The notes under the pieces: model-generated
Database searches by the model: none
What the model was told of the DNA's origin: nothing
The model's input: only the letters and a program-made list of their open reading frames with translations
Made by a program: the position numbers and the translations under genes
Part shown: positions 44,046 through 52,572 of the stretch, one piece after another
Position numbering within the stretch: position 1 is the stretch's first letter
Layout of the letters: the number at the start of each line of letters is the position of its first letter
From: AP-15 sp963772965
GTDB lineage: Bacteria > Pseudomonadota > Alphaproteobacteria > ATCC43930 > CGMCC-115725
Length of the DNA stretch: 64,000 nucleotides
NCBI GenBank assembly: GCA_963772965.1
Contig: CAVYZU010000012.1
Span: forward strand, 372,001 to 436,000
Direction: 5' to 3'

Positions 44046-45350
44046 TCAGCGGGTGTTGCGCCGGTCGAGCCGGATCGACAACGACAGCGCATGCGCGTCG
44101 AGCCCCTCGGCCTCGGCAAGGCGGATTGCTGCCGGAGCGAGCGCTGCCAAGCTCGCTTCGTCGCAGCGCACCAGCGACGTCCGCTTCAAAAAATCGAGGA
44201 CGCCGAGCCCGGAGGCGAAGCGCGCGCTTCGGGCGGTCGGCAAAACGTGATTGGGTCCGGCGATATAATCGCCGATCGCCTCGGGCGTCCAGCGGCCGAC
44301 AAAAATCGCGCCAGCATGTGTGACCTGGGTGGCGAGCGTATCAGCCTCGTCGAGCGCCAATTCGAGATGCTCGGGCGCGATGCGGTCAATCAGCGCCGGC
44401 GCCTCGCGCCAATCCGCGACGATAACGATAGCGCCGTTTGCCTGCCAGCTCGCGCGGGCGATGTCGGCGCGCGGCAAGCGCGTCAGATGGTGTTCGATCG
44501 CTGCCGCAACCGCGCGGGCAAAATCATCATTGTCGGTGATCAGGATTGCTTGCGCGGCGGTGTCGTGCTCGGCCTGCGACAATAGATCGGCGGCGATCCA
44601 TTTCGGATCGTTCTCGGCATCCGCGACGACCAGAATTTCGGACGGCCCGGCTATCATGTCGATGCCGACCCGGCCAAACACCCGCCGTTTTGCCGCCGCG
44701 ACATAAGCATTACCGGGACCAACAATCTTGTCGACCGATGCGATCGTTGCCGTGCCATAGGCGAGCGCCGCCACCGCCTGCGCCCCGCCGATGCGGTAGA
44801 TCTCATCGATCCCGAGCAATTGCGCGGCAGCGAGAACCAGCGGGTTCAGAACCCCGCCGGGCGCCGGCACCGTCATTGCTAGCCGCCGCACGCCCGCGAC
44901 CTTGGCAGGAATCGCGTTCATCAGCACCGAAGAGGGGTAGGCCGCGGTGCCGCCGGGGACATAGAGACCGACCGCGTCAATCGCTCGCCAGCGCTGGGCG
45001 AGTTGCACCCCCAGCCCATCGACGTAATCGATTTCGCTCGGCAATTGCCGGCGGTGAAAGCTCTCGATGCGCTCGGCCGCCAGTTCCAGCGCCGCGACCG
45101 TATCGGCCGACGCCGACGCCGCGCCCTCGGCGATTTCGCGATTGGTAAGCCGGAGTTCGCGGTCTGACAACTCGACGCGATCAAAACGCCGCGTATATTC
45201 GAGCAACGCTTTGTCGCCATTCTGCGCGACATCCGTGATGATCGCCGCCGTGACCCCATCGATATCGGCGGCGGTTTCACGCTTGGCCTCAACGAGCCGG
45301 CGGAATGCCGCCTCGAAGCCGGGATCGCGCGTCGCCAGGGTGAGCGGCAT
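44046..45350 (-). CDS. hisD: histidinol dehydrogenase
   Basis: 434 residues from ATG 45350, overlapping the hisG stop by one base (TGATG). The Zn enzyme oxidises L-histidinol to histidine with two NAD. Motifs: LYVPGGTAAYPSSVLMN, GPGNAYVAAAKRRVFG, IAGPSEILVVAD, SQAEHDTAAQAILIT (Zn His), and IAPEHLEL near the C-terminus. Only hisG and hisD of the pathway are here; the rest must be elsewhere. Confidence 0.95.
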   Translation of the reverse strand: MPLTLATRDPGFEAAFRRLVEAKRETAADIDGVTAAIITDVAQNGDKALLEYTRRFDRVELSDRELRLTNREIAEGAASASADTVAALELAAERIESFHRRQLPSEIDYVDGLGVQLAQRWRAIDAVGLYVPGGTAAYPSSVLMNAIPAKVAGVRRLAMTVPAPGGVLNPLVLAAAQLLGIDEIYRIGGAQAVAALAYGTATIASVDKIVGPGNAYVAAAKRRVFGRVGIDMIAGPSEILVVADAENDPKWIAADLLSQAEHDTAAQAILITDNDDFARAVAAAIEHHLTRLPRADIARASWQANGAIVIVADWREAPALIDRIAPEHLELALDEADTLATQVTHAGAIFVGRWTPEAIGDYIAGPNHVLPTARSARFASGLGVLDFLKRTSLVRCDEASLAALAPAAIRLAEAEGLDAHALSLSIRLDRRNTR

Positions 45351-46021
45351 CAGCAGCTTCCTTCGACCGCTGCGCGAAAGCGCTCGACCCAGCCGCCGAC
45401 TTCCTCGGGCCGCGTCTTCAATGCCGGGCGGTTGACGATCAGCCGCGAGCTGACCTCCGCGATACATTCGACCTCGACGAGCCCATTCGCCTTCAATGTC
45501 TCTCCAGTCTGGACAAGATCGACGATGTGGCGGCACAGCCCAAGCCGTGGCGCCAACTCGATCGCACCATTGAGTTTGATGCACTCGGCCTGGATGCCGC
45601 GCGCGGCAAAATGGCGGCGTGCGATTTCGGGGTATTTGGTCGCGATCCGAATATGGCTCGGCCGCGTATCGTCCCGGCGCGCAACCCAATCGGCTGTCGC
45701 CGCCACGGCAATTCGGCAATGTCCGACATCGAGATCGAGCGGTGCGTAGATTTCGGAGTAATCAAACTCCATCAGCACGTCGTTACCCGCGACACCGAGC
45801 TGGGCGGCGCCAAAGGCGACAAAGGTTGCGGCATCGAAGCTTCGCACCCGGATCAAGTCGAGCTGCGGATCACTGGTCGAAAACCGCAGCCGGCGGGAAT
45901 CGGGATCCTCAAAAGCGGGCTCGGGTTCGACGCCGATGCGGCGCAATAGCGGCATGACCTCCGCCAGGATGCGGCCGTTGGGCAAGGCCATGATCAGCCG
46001 CTCCTCGCCGCCAGTACTCAT
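45350..46021 (-). CDS. hisG: ATP phosphoribosyltransferase, short form
   Basis: 223 residues; first step of histidine synthesis from ATP and PRPP. It lacks the C-terminal regulatory domain of long HisG, so it needs HisZ, not in this window. Landmarks: ALPNGRILAEVMPLL, FAAAQLGVAGNDVLME as FGAAQLGVAGNDV, RIATKYPEIARRHF, and the PRPP loop IVDLVQTGETLKANGL. Its start overlaps the DUF2948 stop by 4 bp (ATGA). Confidence 0.94.
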   Translation of the reverse strand: MSTGGEERLIMALPNGRILAEVMPLLRRIGVEPEPAFEDPDSRRLRFSTSDPQLDLIRVRSFDAATFVAFGAAQLGVAGNDVLMEFDYSEIYAPLDLDVGHCRIAVAATADWVARRDDTRPSHIRIATKYPEIARRHFAARGIQAECIKLNGAIELAPRLGLCRHIVDLVQTGETLKANGLVEVECIAEVSSRLIVNRPALKTRPEEVGGWVERFRAAVEGSC

Positions 46022-46485
46022 TTCCCGGTATCCTCGTCATGACGCGGGCGCCACTGCGTCGGCCAGGGTTCACCCAAATCCTTGGCGTGGCACAGGATGC
46101 GCGCGACCTCGAGCCGGATCGCCGCGGCGCCGGCAAACTCCAGCAGGATCGCCGCCCCGGCGGTCCCGCCGGTCTCGCTCCGAACCGCCAACAAACAGAG
46201 GATCCGATCCTCATCGGCGCGGCGAAATCCGCGATACGAAACGCCGGCGACCGCGCTAAACGTCACCGCACACAACACGCGCTGATGCCCTTCTTCCCCC
46301 GGGAAGGGACTCAGCCCGCTTTCCCAGCGAAAACGATTGGCTACCAGGATAAAGGTCTTCTGATCGGCGAAATAAGCCAGATCGCGGACCGCCACCAGCG
46401 CGTCCTGCAGGCAAGCCGACAACACCGCCAAATCGTCGGCGTCTTCCGCCCGCAGCTTTAATGCCGCGCTGTCGTCAGGCGACAT
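46018..46485 (-). CDS. DUF2948 family protein
   Basis: 155 residues from ATG 46485. LRAEDADDLAVLSACLQDAL and FVANRFRWE-type sequence (LVANRFRWE) place it with DUF2948, a small alphaproteobacterial family of unknown function found beside hisG/hisD. It overlaps murA by 11 bp at its start and hisG by 4 bp at its end, so translation is coupled along the block. An upstream start at 46584 would overlap murA by 110 bp and is rejected. Confidence 0.85.
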   Translation of the reverse strand: MSPDDSAALKLRAEDADDLAVLSACLQDALVAVRDLAYFADQKTFILVANRFRWESGLSPFPGEEGHQRVLCAVTFSAVAGVSYRGFRRADEDRILCLLAVRSETGGTAGAAILLEFAGAAAIRLEVARILCHAKDLGEPWPTQWRPRHDEDTGK

Positions 46486-47758
46486 CGCGAAATCTCTCAA
46501 TACGGGCGCCGCAGGCCGAAAGCTTATCCTCGAGCCGTTCATAACCCCGATCGAGGTGGTAAACGCGGTTGATGACGGTCTCACCCTCGGCGACCAGACC
46601 CGCTACCACCAGCGACACCGAAGCACGCAAATCGGTTGCCATGACCGGCGCTCCGGTCAGCCGCGGCACCCCGCGCACCATTGCCGAGGCACCGTGCACA
46701 TTGATGTTGGCGCCCATGCGGGCAAGTTCGGGGACATGCATAAAGCGATTTTCAAAAATCGTTTCAGTAATCATCGAAGCGCCACGTGCGGTCGCCATCA
46801 ACGCCATGAATTGCGCCTGCAGATCGGTCGGGTAACCCGGATACGGCTCCGTCATCACGTCGACGCCATCGAGATGGTCGGCGCGGCGCCGCACGATGAT
46901 CCCATCTTCGACCGCTGTTACTCCGACCCCGACATCAGCGAGCACGCGGGCCACCGCGGTCACAAGATCGATCCGGGTCCGGGTCAGCCGCACTTCGCCA
47001 CCGGTCGCCGCCGCCGCTATGGCGTAGGTGCCGGTCTCGATGCGGTCGGGGATGATCCGGTGAGTGGCGCCATGCAAACGTCCGACCCCTGATATCCGCA
47101 GCCGATCGCTGCCGATCCCGATGATCTTTGCTCCCATTGCGACGAGGCACTCGGCGAGGTCGGTAATTTCGGGCTCGCGCGCAGCATTGATCAGCACGGT
47201 CTCGCCCTCAGCCAGGGTAGCCGCCATCAGCAGATGCTCGGTGGCGCCGACCGAGACCGATGGAAACACGATCTCGGCGCCACGCAATCCCTTTGGGGCG
47301 CGGGCTTCGACATAGCCACCGTTTAGCTCGATTTGTGCACCGAGCTGGCGCAACCCGTTCACGTGAAGGTCTATCGGCCGAGTACCGATGGCGCAACCAC
47401 CGGGCAAGGATACGCGTGCCCGGCCGCAGCGCGCCAACAACGGTCCCAATACGAGGACTGACGCCCGCATCTTTCGCACGAGATCGTAGGGCGCCACAAT
47501 CGACGTGATGTGCGCCGCCAACAAATCGACCTGTCGCCCGCCATCCGGGTTGGGATCGCCCATCGTGATGGAGACGCCGTGTTGAACCAATAGGTTCGAC
47601 ATCGTCGCGATATCGGCGAGATCAGGGACATTTTCGAGAGTCAGCGTGTCCGTCGTCAGCAGGCTCGCCGCCATCACCGGAAGTGCGGCGTTTTTGGCGC
47701 CTCCGATTGCGATAACCCCTTCAAGCGCTACGCCGCCTCTGATGCGGATCTTATCCAT
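46475..47758 (-). CDS. murA: UDP-N-acetylglucosamine 1-carboxyvinyltransferase
   Basis: 427 residues; first committed step of peptidoglycan synthesis, adding enolpyruvate from PEP to UDP-GlcNAc. Landmarks: GGVALEGVIAIGGAKNAALP at the start, the catalytic Cys loop SLPGGCAIGTRPID (Cys present, so fosfomycin-sensitive type), and DRIETGTYAIAAAATGG, MTEPYPGYPTDLQAQFM. ATG 47758 preferred over 47809, which adds an Arg-rich tail. Confidence 0.95.
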   Translation of the reverse strand: MDKIRIRGGVALEGVIAIGGAKNAALPVMAASLLTTDTLTLENVPDLADIATMSNLLVQHGVSITMGDPNPDGGRQVDLLAAHITSIVAPYDLVRKMRASVLVLGPLLARCGRARVSLPGGCAIGTRPIDLHVNGLRQLGAQIELNGGYVEARAPKGLRGAEIVFPSVSVGATEHLLMAATLAEGETVLINAAREPEITDLAECLVAMGAKIIGIGSDRLRISGVGRLHGATHRIIPDRIETGTYAIAAAATGGEVRLTRTRIDLVTAVARVLADVGVGVTAVEDGIIVRRRADHLDGVDVMTEPYPGYPTDLQAQFMALMATARGASMITETIFENRFMHVPELARMGANINVHGASAMVRGVPRLTGAPVMATDLRASVSLVVAGLVAEGETVINRVYHLDRGYERLEDKLSACGARIERFRDVA

Positions 47759-47805
47759 TGCCTTGTTCCCCGCCCCGCCCAACCATCGGCGGCGCTGGCG
47801 GGCCA

Positions 47806-48045
47806 TCAATCAGCGGTCGTTCCGCCGTCGCGGGTGCTTTTACTGGGAAGCGGTTCGTCGCTCAAGCCGGAGTAGGTTTTCCCCCCGATACCGCACCGAT
47901 CCTGCGCATCTCGTGCACGAGCCTGCTCTTTTCGGCGCGTTAGATTTTGGCGCAGAGCGCTGGCAAGCCGGTCGGTGCGCGCCGCCCGCGCCGCCTGTTT
48001 GCGGGGAGAGAGGTCAGGACCTTGTCTCATGTGGCGATGCAACAA
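47806..48045 (-). CDS. small basic conserved hypothetical protein
   Basis: 79 residues (or 74 from the second Met). The motif RKQAARAARTDRLASALRQN followed by LTRRKEQARARD, a predicted amphipathic basic helix, is seen in short alphaproteobacterial proteins encoded near murA. No membrane segment. Ribosome site weak, so the start is uncertain. It lies 48 bp upstream of murA on the same strand. Confidence 0.6.
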   Translation of the reverse strand: MLHRHMRQGPDLSPRKQAARAARTDRLASALRQNLTRRKEQARARDAQDRCGIGGKTYSGLSDEPLPSKSTRDGGTTAD

Positions 48046-48069
48046 AAGAGCAGCATCGCTGTCAAGCGC

Positions 48070-48297
48070 TCAGGCTTCGACGCGGAGGCTCATATAGGTA
48101 GAAAGGATCACCGCGACCGCGCGCTTGGCCGCATATTCCGCCGACTGTTCGGGATGAACACCGCGCCACGCGGCAACGCCGGCGCGATAGCACTCGACTG
48201 AAGAACGTCCCTGCGCCCGCGCCTGGGAGAACGCTTTGAGTGCGGCGTCGGCTGCCGGCGTTGTTGTCAAATCGAGGGTTGCTGAAGATCCTTGCAT
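48070..48297 (-). CDS. conserved hypothetical protein, 75 residues
   Basis: Helical small protein: LTTTPAADAALKAFSQARAQ, CYRAGVAAWRGVHPEQSAEY and KRAVAVILSTYMSLRVEA. No signal peptide. A CGAGGAAA sequence lies 11-14 bases before the ATG. Same strand and close to the preceding small basic gene and murA. No family named with confidence. Confidence 0.55.
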   Translation of the reverse strand: MQGSSATLDLTTTPAADAALKAFSQARAQGRSSVECYRAGVAAWRGVHPEQSAEYAAKRAVAVILSTYMSLRVEA

Positions 48298-48444
48298 TTT
48301 ATGGAGTTTCCTCGCGAAATCGAATTAGCCAACCGGCCAACGCTGTCCTTGATTGCCCGTTCCGCTGACGGGGCCTCACCTTGCCAGCCAAAGCCGCGTG
48401 GTGTATCTCTTTCCAGTTCGCGCAAAGCGGGTTTCCGCACCGGC

Positions 48445-48519
<75 letters not shown>

Positions 48520-48749
48520 GCCAGCGCTCAGGCCGCTTCATAACCTGTGTGTGAGGCTTTCTTGATGCACGGCAACCGATCCCTCCTTCCCGGGCAATAA
48601 TTGTCGCGTGAGCGCTGCACGTTCCACGTAGGCCGGCGTCGCGCGAGATCAGCCCGCCGGGATAGGCGAGCGTCGTGCAAATCGAACCCGGTGTCGGTGA
48701 GCTGTTTGCGACTCTAAACCGGGAGCAATCCTCTGAACCTAATGCATGT

Positions 48750-48793
48750 GACCAAATCGGGTCTTCGTGCCACTCTTGGGACCAAATCAGGTC
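48750..48793 (+). promoter_or_regulatory. two 14-bp direct repeats upstream of a small membrane protein gene
   Basis: GACCAAATCGGGTC at 48750-48763 and GACCAAATCAGGTC at 48780-48793, exactly 30 bp apart, one mismatch. Each is itself a partial palindrome (GACC...GGTC). The 30-bp period is about three helical turns, as for a dimer-binding regulator. Confidence 0.45.
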
Positions 48794-48829
48794 GACCATC
48801 GTTCACCGTCCATGCCTCTAGGACGCTAT

Positions 48830-48949
48830 ATGCAATGGACCGAACGGCAAAAGCAAAAGTTCGTCGCTCGCCTTCTTGCGACCGCGACAGTGGCCATCCT
48901 TGTGATCGGAGTTCTCCTCGCTCTGATCTCTATTCTTCGCTTTCGGTGA
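48830..48949 (+). CDS. small single-pass membrane protein, 39 residues
   Basis: ATG 48830 follows TAGGACGC; upstream ATG 48812 is possible (45 residues). Basic, hydrophilic start MQWTERQKQKFVAR then a single hydrophobic helix (TATVAILVIGVLLALISI) ending RFR. It has the shape of a membrane micropeptide. No family recognised. The pair of direct repeats above lies just upstream. Confidence 0.5.
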   Translation: MQWTERQKQKFVARLLATATVAILVIGVLLALISILRFR

Positions 48950-49193
48950 TGAATTAGAGCAGACCGGATTTGGCAGCTCCTCGACGCGCGCGCCGAGCCG
49001 GTTTTCGGCCCAGAATCAACGGATTCGAGTAGTCCCGCAAAGGAGCCGAGAAAACCGTCTGGGCCGCAGCCCGTTCGTGGCGAGCGCCAAGACCGACTAT
49101 TCGCTCCTCTATTCCAAACCACCCGCTAGGCGCAGGTTGACCGATCGTGAACCCCGGTCTTACGATCCAGTCATCAACAGCAGGAGCGCGGCC

Positions 49194-50059
49194 ATGGCTG
49201 ATATCCCTCGCCTCAACGGCGTGATCCGAGCATTGGAACAAGGAAAGCCGGCATTCACCACCTTTGCCGCGGCGGAAATCGGCGTCGCACAGGCGATCAA
49301 CGCCGCGTCCTATGACGGCGTCGTCTTCGAGATGGAGCATCGAGCCTACGACATCCGCGCCCTGCGCGACTGCCTGCAATACATGCTCGACCGCCAACAG
49401 ATCCTGCGAACCGGGCAGTCTGGCACCGGCGGTCACCCCCTTTGTGCGCATCCCGCCAAATGGTGGCGAAACCAGCCAATGGATCGCAAAGCAGGTGCTC
49501 GATCAGGGTGTCTACGGCATCGTGTGGCCGCATGTCAGCACCGTCGATGAGGCGCGTAACGCGGTCGTCTCCTGCCGCTATCCGCGCCCGCGCTCGGCTG
49601 CGTATTACGAGCCTGCCGGCCAACGGGGCGATGCGCCGGCCGCCGCGGCACGCTATTGGGGCTTGTCACAGCAGGATTACTACGCGCGCGCCGATGTCTG
49701 GCCGCTCAATCCGCAGGGCGAGATCCTGGTCGCGATCATGTGCGAGGAGGTGCGGGCGATCCGCAACCTGCCGAAGATGCTGGAAGAGGTGCCGGGCATC
49801 GGCGTCGTCATCATCGGCGAAGGCGACCTGTCGCAGGATCTCGGGCTCCCACGGCAATACGAGCACCCGACGGTGGCCGCAGCGATCGACGAAATCCTGG
49901 CGATCTGCAAAGCGCACAACGTCCCGTGCGGCCATCCGCATGTCGACAGCAAAAACATCGAGACGTTGCTCGAAAAAGGCTTTCGCTACCTGATGCCGGC
50001 GCCGACCTATTCGTTTGCGCGCCCTCGAACTCGGCCGCAAAAGCGTCGGTCGCGCTTAG
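49194..50059 (+). CDS. HpcH/HpaI aldolase family protein (two +1 frameshifts)
   Basis: About 288 residues once joined. N-terminal FTTFAAAEIGVAQAIN, YDGVVFEMEHRAYDIRAL, then in the next frame AVTPFVRIPPNGGETSQWIA, KQVLDQGVYGIVWPHVST, and in the same frame EVPGIGVVIIGEGDLSQDLG and VPCGHPHVDSKNIETLLEKG. These match the class II pyruvate aldolase (HpcH/HpaI) barrel with its VFEMEH metal-Glu motif. The first break is near 49420 (extra G in GGG gives TGSLAPAV), the second near 50018 (extra C), after which LELGRKSVGRA and the stop at 50057-50059 follow. CAGGAGCGCGGCC precedes the ATG. Confidence 0.8.
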
Positions 50060-50485
50060 GCGGGCGTCGATCAATCCGGGCAATTCCGGCCTAATCTCCC
50101 TACAATGATGGCATTTTGGCCTCACGAGGCCGAAATGCCCAGCGAGACCACGCCGTTCGGTGTCAAAGCACCAATCGCGGCAACAAAATCCCGGTAAACC
50201 TTACGGTACCCACGCACAGCGTTTAACCTTCCGAGAAAATCAAGATAGCCGAGCTTGGCGGCTACACCAATGCCGTGGGGCACATGGGCCTACGCTTCTA
50301 GGGTCTTGTGAATTTCGAGGGCAAATCGGGAGGTTTTAAAACTGACGATGAGGTGTCCCCGCCCCTAAAAGAAATTTCGGCATTGTGAAATGGTTCACAC
50401 ACAGCCGCGATCCGACCCGGTACGAAACGCTGCACCTTGACGAAAATGACGTGCATGCAGGGAGAGGCGAGTTCTGGAGAGAGAA
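50060..50485. other. intergenic region after the aldolase with hairpin and a short minus frame
   Basis: About 426 bp. It contains the hairpin at 50110-50139 and, on the minus strand, a 53-codon frame with a GTG start at 50283 ending at 50122 whose central part (NAVRGYRKVYRDFVAAIG) looks protein-like. It may be a relic; no ribosome site or family match. The remaining part up to 50485 holds only the ribosome site of the methyltransferase gene. Confidence 0.4.
50110..50139. terminator. long hairpin after the aldolase gene
   Basis: GGCATTTTGGCCTC pairs with GAGGCCGAAATGCC, 13 Watson-Crick pairs plus one G-T, with only two bases between. It is far stronger than chance but lacks a T-run, so its role as terminator or as a palindromic repeat unit is undecided. 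Confidence 0.4.
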
Positions 50486-51542
50486 ATGGTGGATGAAGCA
50501 AAGTTGCATCAATTTGTCGGCCAGATGCTGAGCGATCTCGGGGGTGCCGTGAGCGTCGGGCTGGTGCGCATTGGTGAGGCGCACGGGCTTTACAAGACTC
50601 TCCATGAACACGGGCCGATGACTGTCGCCGAGCTGGCGGCCGCAGCCGGCGTCAACGAGCGCTATTTGCGCGAATGGCTCTCGGCGCAGGCGGCGTCGAA
50701 CTATGTCGCCTATGACCCGGCAACGGAGAAATTCAGCTTGCCGCCTGAGCAGGCGATGGTCTTTGCGATCGAGGACAGCCCGGTCTACATGCCCGGCGCC
50801 TTTTCGTGTATGGCAGCGCTGCTCGATAATCAGCCCAAAGTCGAGCCGGCGTTCAAGACCGGGGAGGGCGTGGCTTGGGGCGACCAGGCGAGCTGTCTGT
50901 TTTGTTCGGTTGCTCGCTTCTTTCGACCCGGCTACCACAACAATCTGGTCAGCAGCTGGCTGCCGGCGCTCGATGGCGTCGTCGACAAATTGCAGCGCGG
51001 TGCGAAAGTCGCTGATGTCGGCTGCGGCCATGGCGTCTCGACCGCAATCATGGCGCAAGCCTTTCCGAACTCACAATTCGTCGGTTACGATTTTCACCCG
51101 AGTTCGATCGAGCACGCCCGTGCTCATGCCGGCGAGCATGGCGTCACCGCAAACACCCGGTTCGAGGTCGGAACCGCGAAGCAATTTCCCGAAAAGGATT
51201 TCGATCTCGTTGCCTGTTTTCGATTGCCTGCACGACATGGGCGATCCTGCCGGTGCGGCGGCGCATGTGCGGCAATCCTTAAAGCCGGACGGCACGTGGA
51301 TGATCGTCGAGCCGATAGCCGGCGACCGGCTCGAAGATAATCTGAACCCGATCGGTCGTATCTATTATTCCGCTTCGACAGTGTGCTGCGTGCCAACCTC
51401 CCTGGCGCAAGAAGTCGGTGCTGCCCTAGGCGCTCAGGCTGGTGAGACCAAACTGCGTGAGGTCATCACAGCCGGCGGCTTTCGCAACGTGAGGCGTGCG
51501 ACCGAAACCCCGTTCAACATGATCCTCGAAGCGCGGCCGTGA
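50486..51542 (+). CDS. class I SAM-dependent methyltransferase with winged-helix N-terminus (one +1 frameshift)
   Basis: About 351 residues. N-terminal dimerisation/winged-helix part (AHGLYKTLHEHGPMTVAELA, NERYLREWLSAQAASNYV), then the SAM-binding core: AKVADVGCGHGVSTAIMAQA (motif I) and FVGYDFHPSSIEHAR. Frame 2 to FDLVACF near 51222, then frame 3 from DCLHDMGDPAGAAAHVRQSL, explained by an extra T in TTTT. The C-terminus TWMIVEPIAGDRLEDN completes the fold. Substrate unknown. GGAGAGAGAA precedes the ATG. An IS5-family element lies directly downstream. Confidence 0.8.
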
Positions 51543-51618
51543 TTCCGCCGGACGCGAGCGTGGGATTATCGGACAACGAGCCCAGCGGCCGCCCCTGATC
51601 GGGGAGTTTGGAACGCTA

Positions 51619-52460
51619 GGCTCCAAACTCAATCATAGCCACCAGTTTATGACAGCGGCGAGGGCTACGGCAGCGGCGAAGTTGGCGGCGAGCTTGTCGT
51701 AGCGGGTGGCGATGCGGCGCCAGTCTTTGAGGCGGCCGAACATTCGTTCGATCAAGTTGCGCAGCTTGTAGGTCTGGGGATCGAACGGATGAAGATGTTT
51801 GCGGGCGGGGTTATTGGGAATGACCGGGCGGGTGCCGCGCGCGATCAGAAATAGCCGCAGCCGATCGCTGTCATAGGCGCCATCGGCGGCACACAGACCG
51901 GCTGGCGGCAGCGGTTCGAGCAGGCCGCGAGCGATGGGCAGGTCGCCGCGCTGCCCGGGGGTTACGGCGAACGCCACGGGACGACCGCAACCATCGACAA
52001 CAGCATGGATTTTTGTCGTTCGCCCGCCGCGCGAGCGGCCGATCGCCTGGAGCTCGACCCCCCTTTTCCGCCGGCCGCCGAGCGATGCGCCTTGGCGGTG
52101 GTGCTGTCGATCATCTGGATGCCGCCGGGATCGACGGTCACCAGCGCGGTGAACAATTGTCGCCAGATCCCGCGGCGCGCCCAGCGATGAAAGCGATTGT
52201 AGATCGTCGTCGGCGGACCGTAGACCGCCGGGCAATCCTGCCACCGGCACCCGACCTTGAGCACGTGGATAATGCCGCTGATGATCCGACGATCGTCCTT
52301 GCGATGTGCCCCCGGTTGGTTGGTCGGCAACAGCGGCGCGATCACCACCCATTGCCGATCGTCGAGCCAGAACTCCCCCGTCATGATCCAAGCCCCCGAA
52401 GTTTCCAGCTTGAAATCACAGCTATTGCGTCATGTCAATCACTTGATTGAGTTTGGAGCC
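51619..52460. mobile_element. IS5-family insertion sequence, complete
   Basis: 842 bp bounded by perfect 17-bp inverted repeats: GGCTCCAAACTCAATCA at the left and its complement at 52444-52460. Both ends are flanked by TA (CTA|GGCTCC and GGAGCC|TAG), consistent with a TA target duplication. It carries one transposase in two frames joined by a -1 slippery site. The left flank (GAGTTTGGAACGCTA, 51604-51618) resembles the element's own right end, so it may have landed beside an older remnant. Confidence 0.9.
51633..52384 (-). CDS. IS5 family transposase, made by -1 frameshifting
   Basis: OrfA (52384 to about 52060) gives WLDDRQWVVIAPLLP, CRWQDCPAVYGPPTTIYNRF and DSTTAKAH (first catalytic Asp). 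After the run A4G6 on the coding strand (52058-52067) the frame moves back one base into OrfB: RGGRTTKIHAVVDGCGRP, AADGAYDSDRLR (second Asp) and the Y-R-E-K signature YKLRNLIERMFGRLKDWR with the third acidic residue. About 250 residues in total. The slippery run and the direction of the shift (-1) fit programmed frameshifting, unlike the +1 breaks elsewhere in the window. Confidence 0.88.
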
Positions 52461-52572
52461 TAGAAGTGAGATGTGAGTATGTATGTATCGTCTTCCCGAC
52501 GAAAGTCGGGAGCCACTTTGGCCGTGGATACCGGCCTTCGCCAGTTAGACGAAAGAGATTGATCCAGACGAG

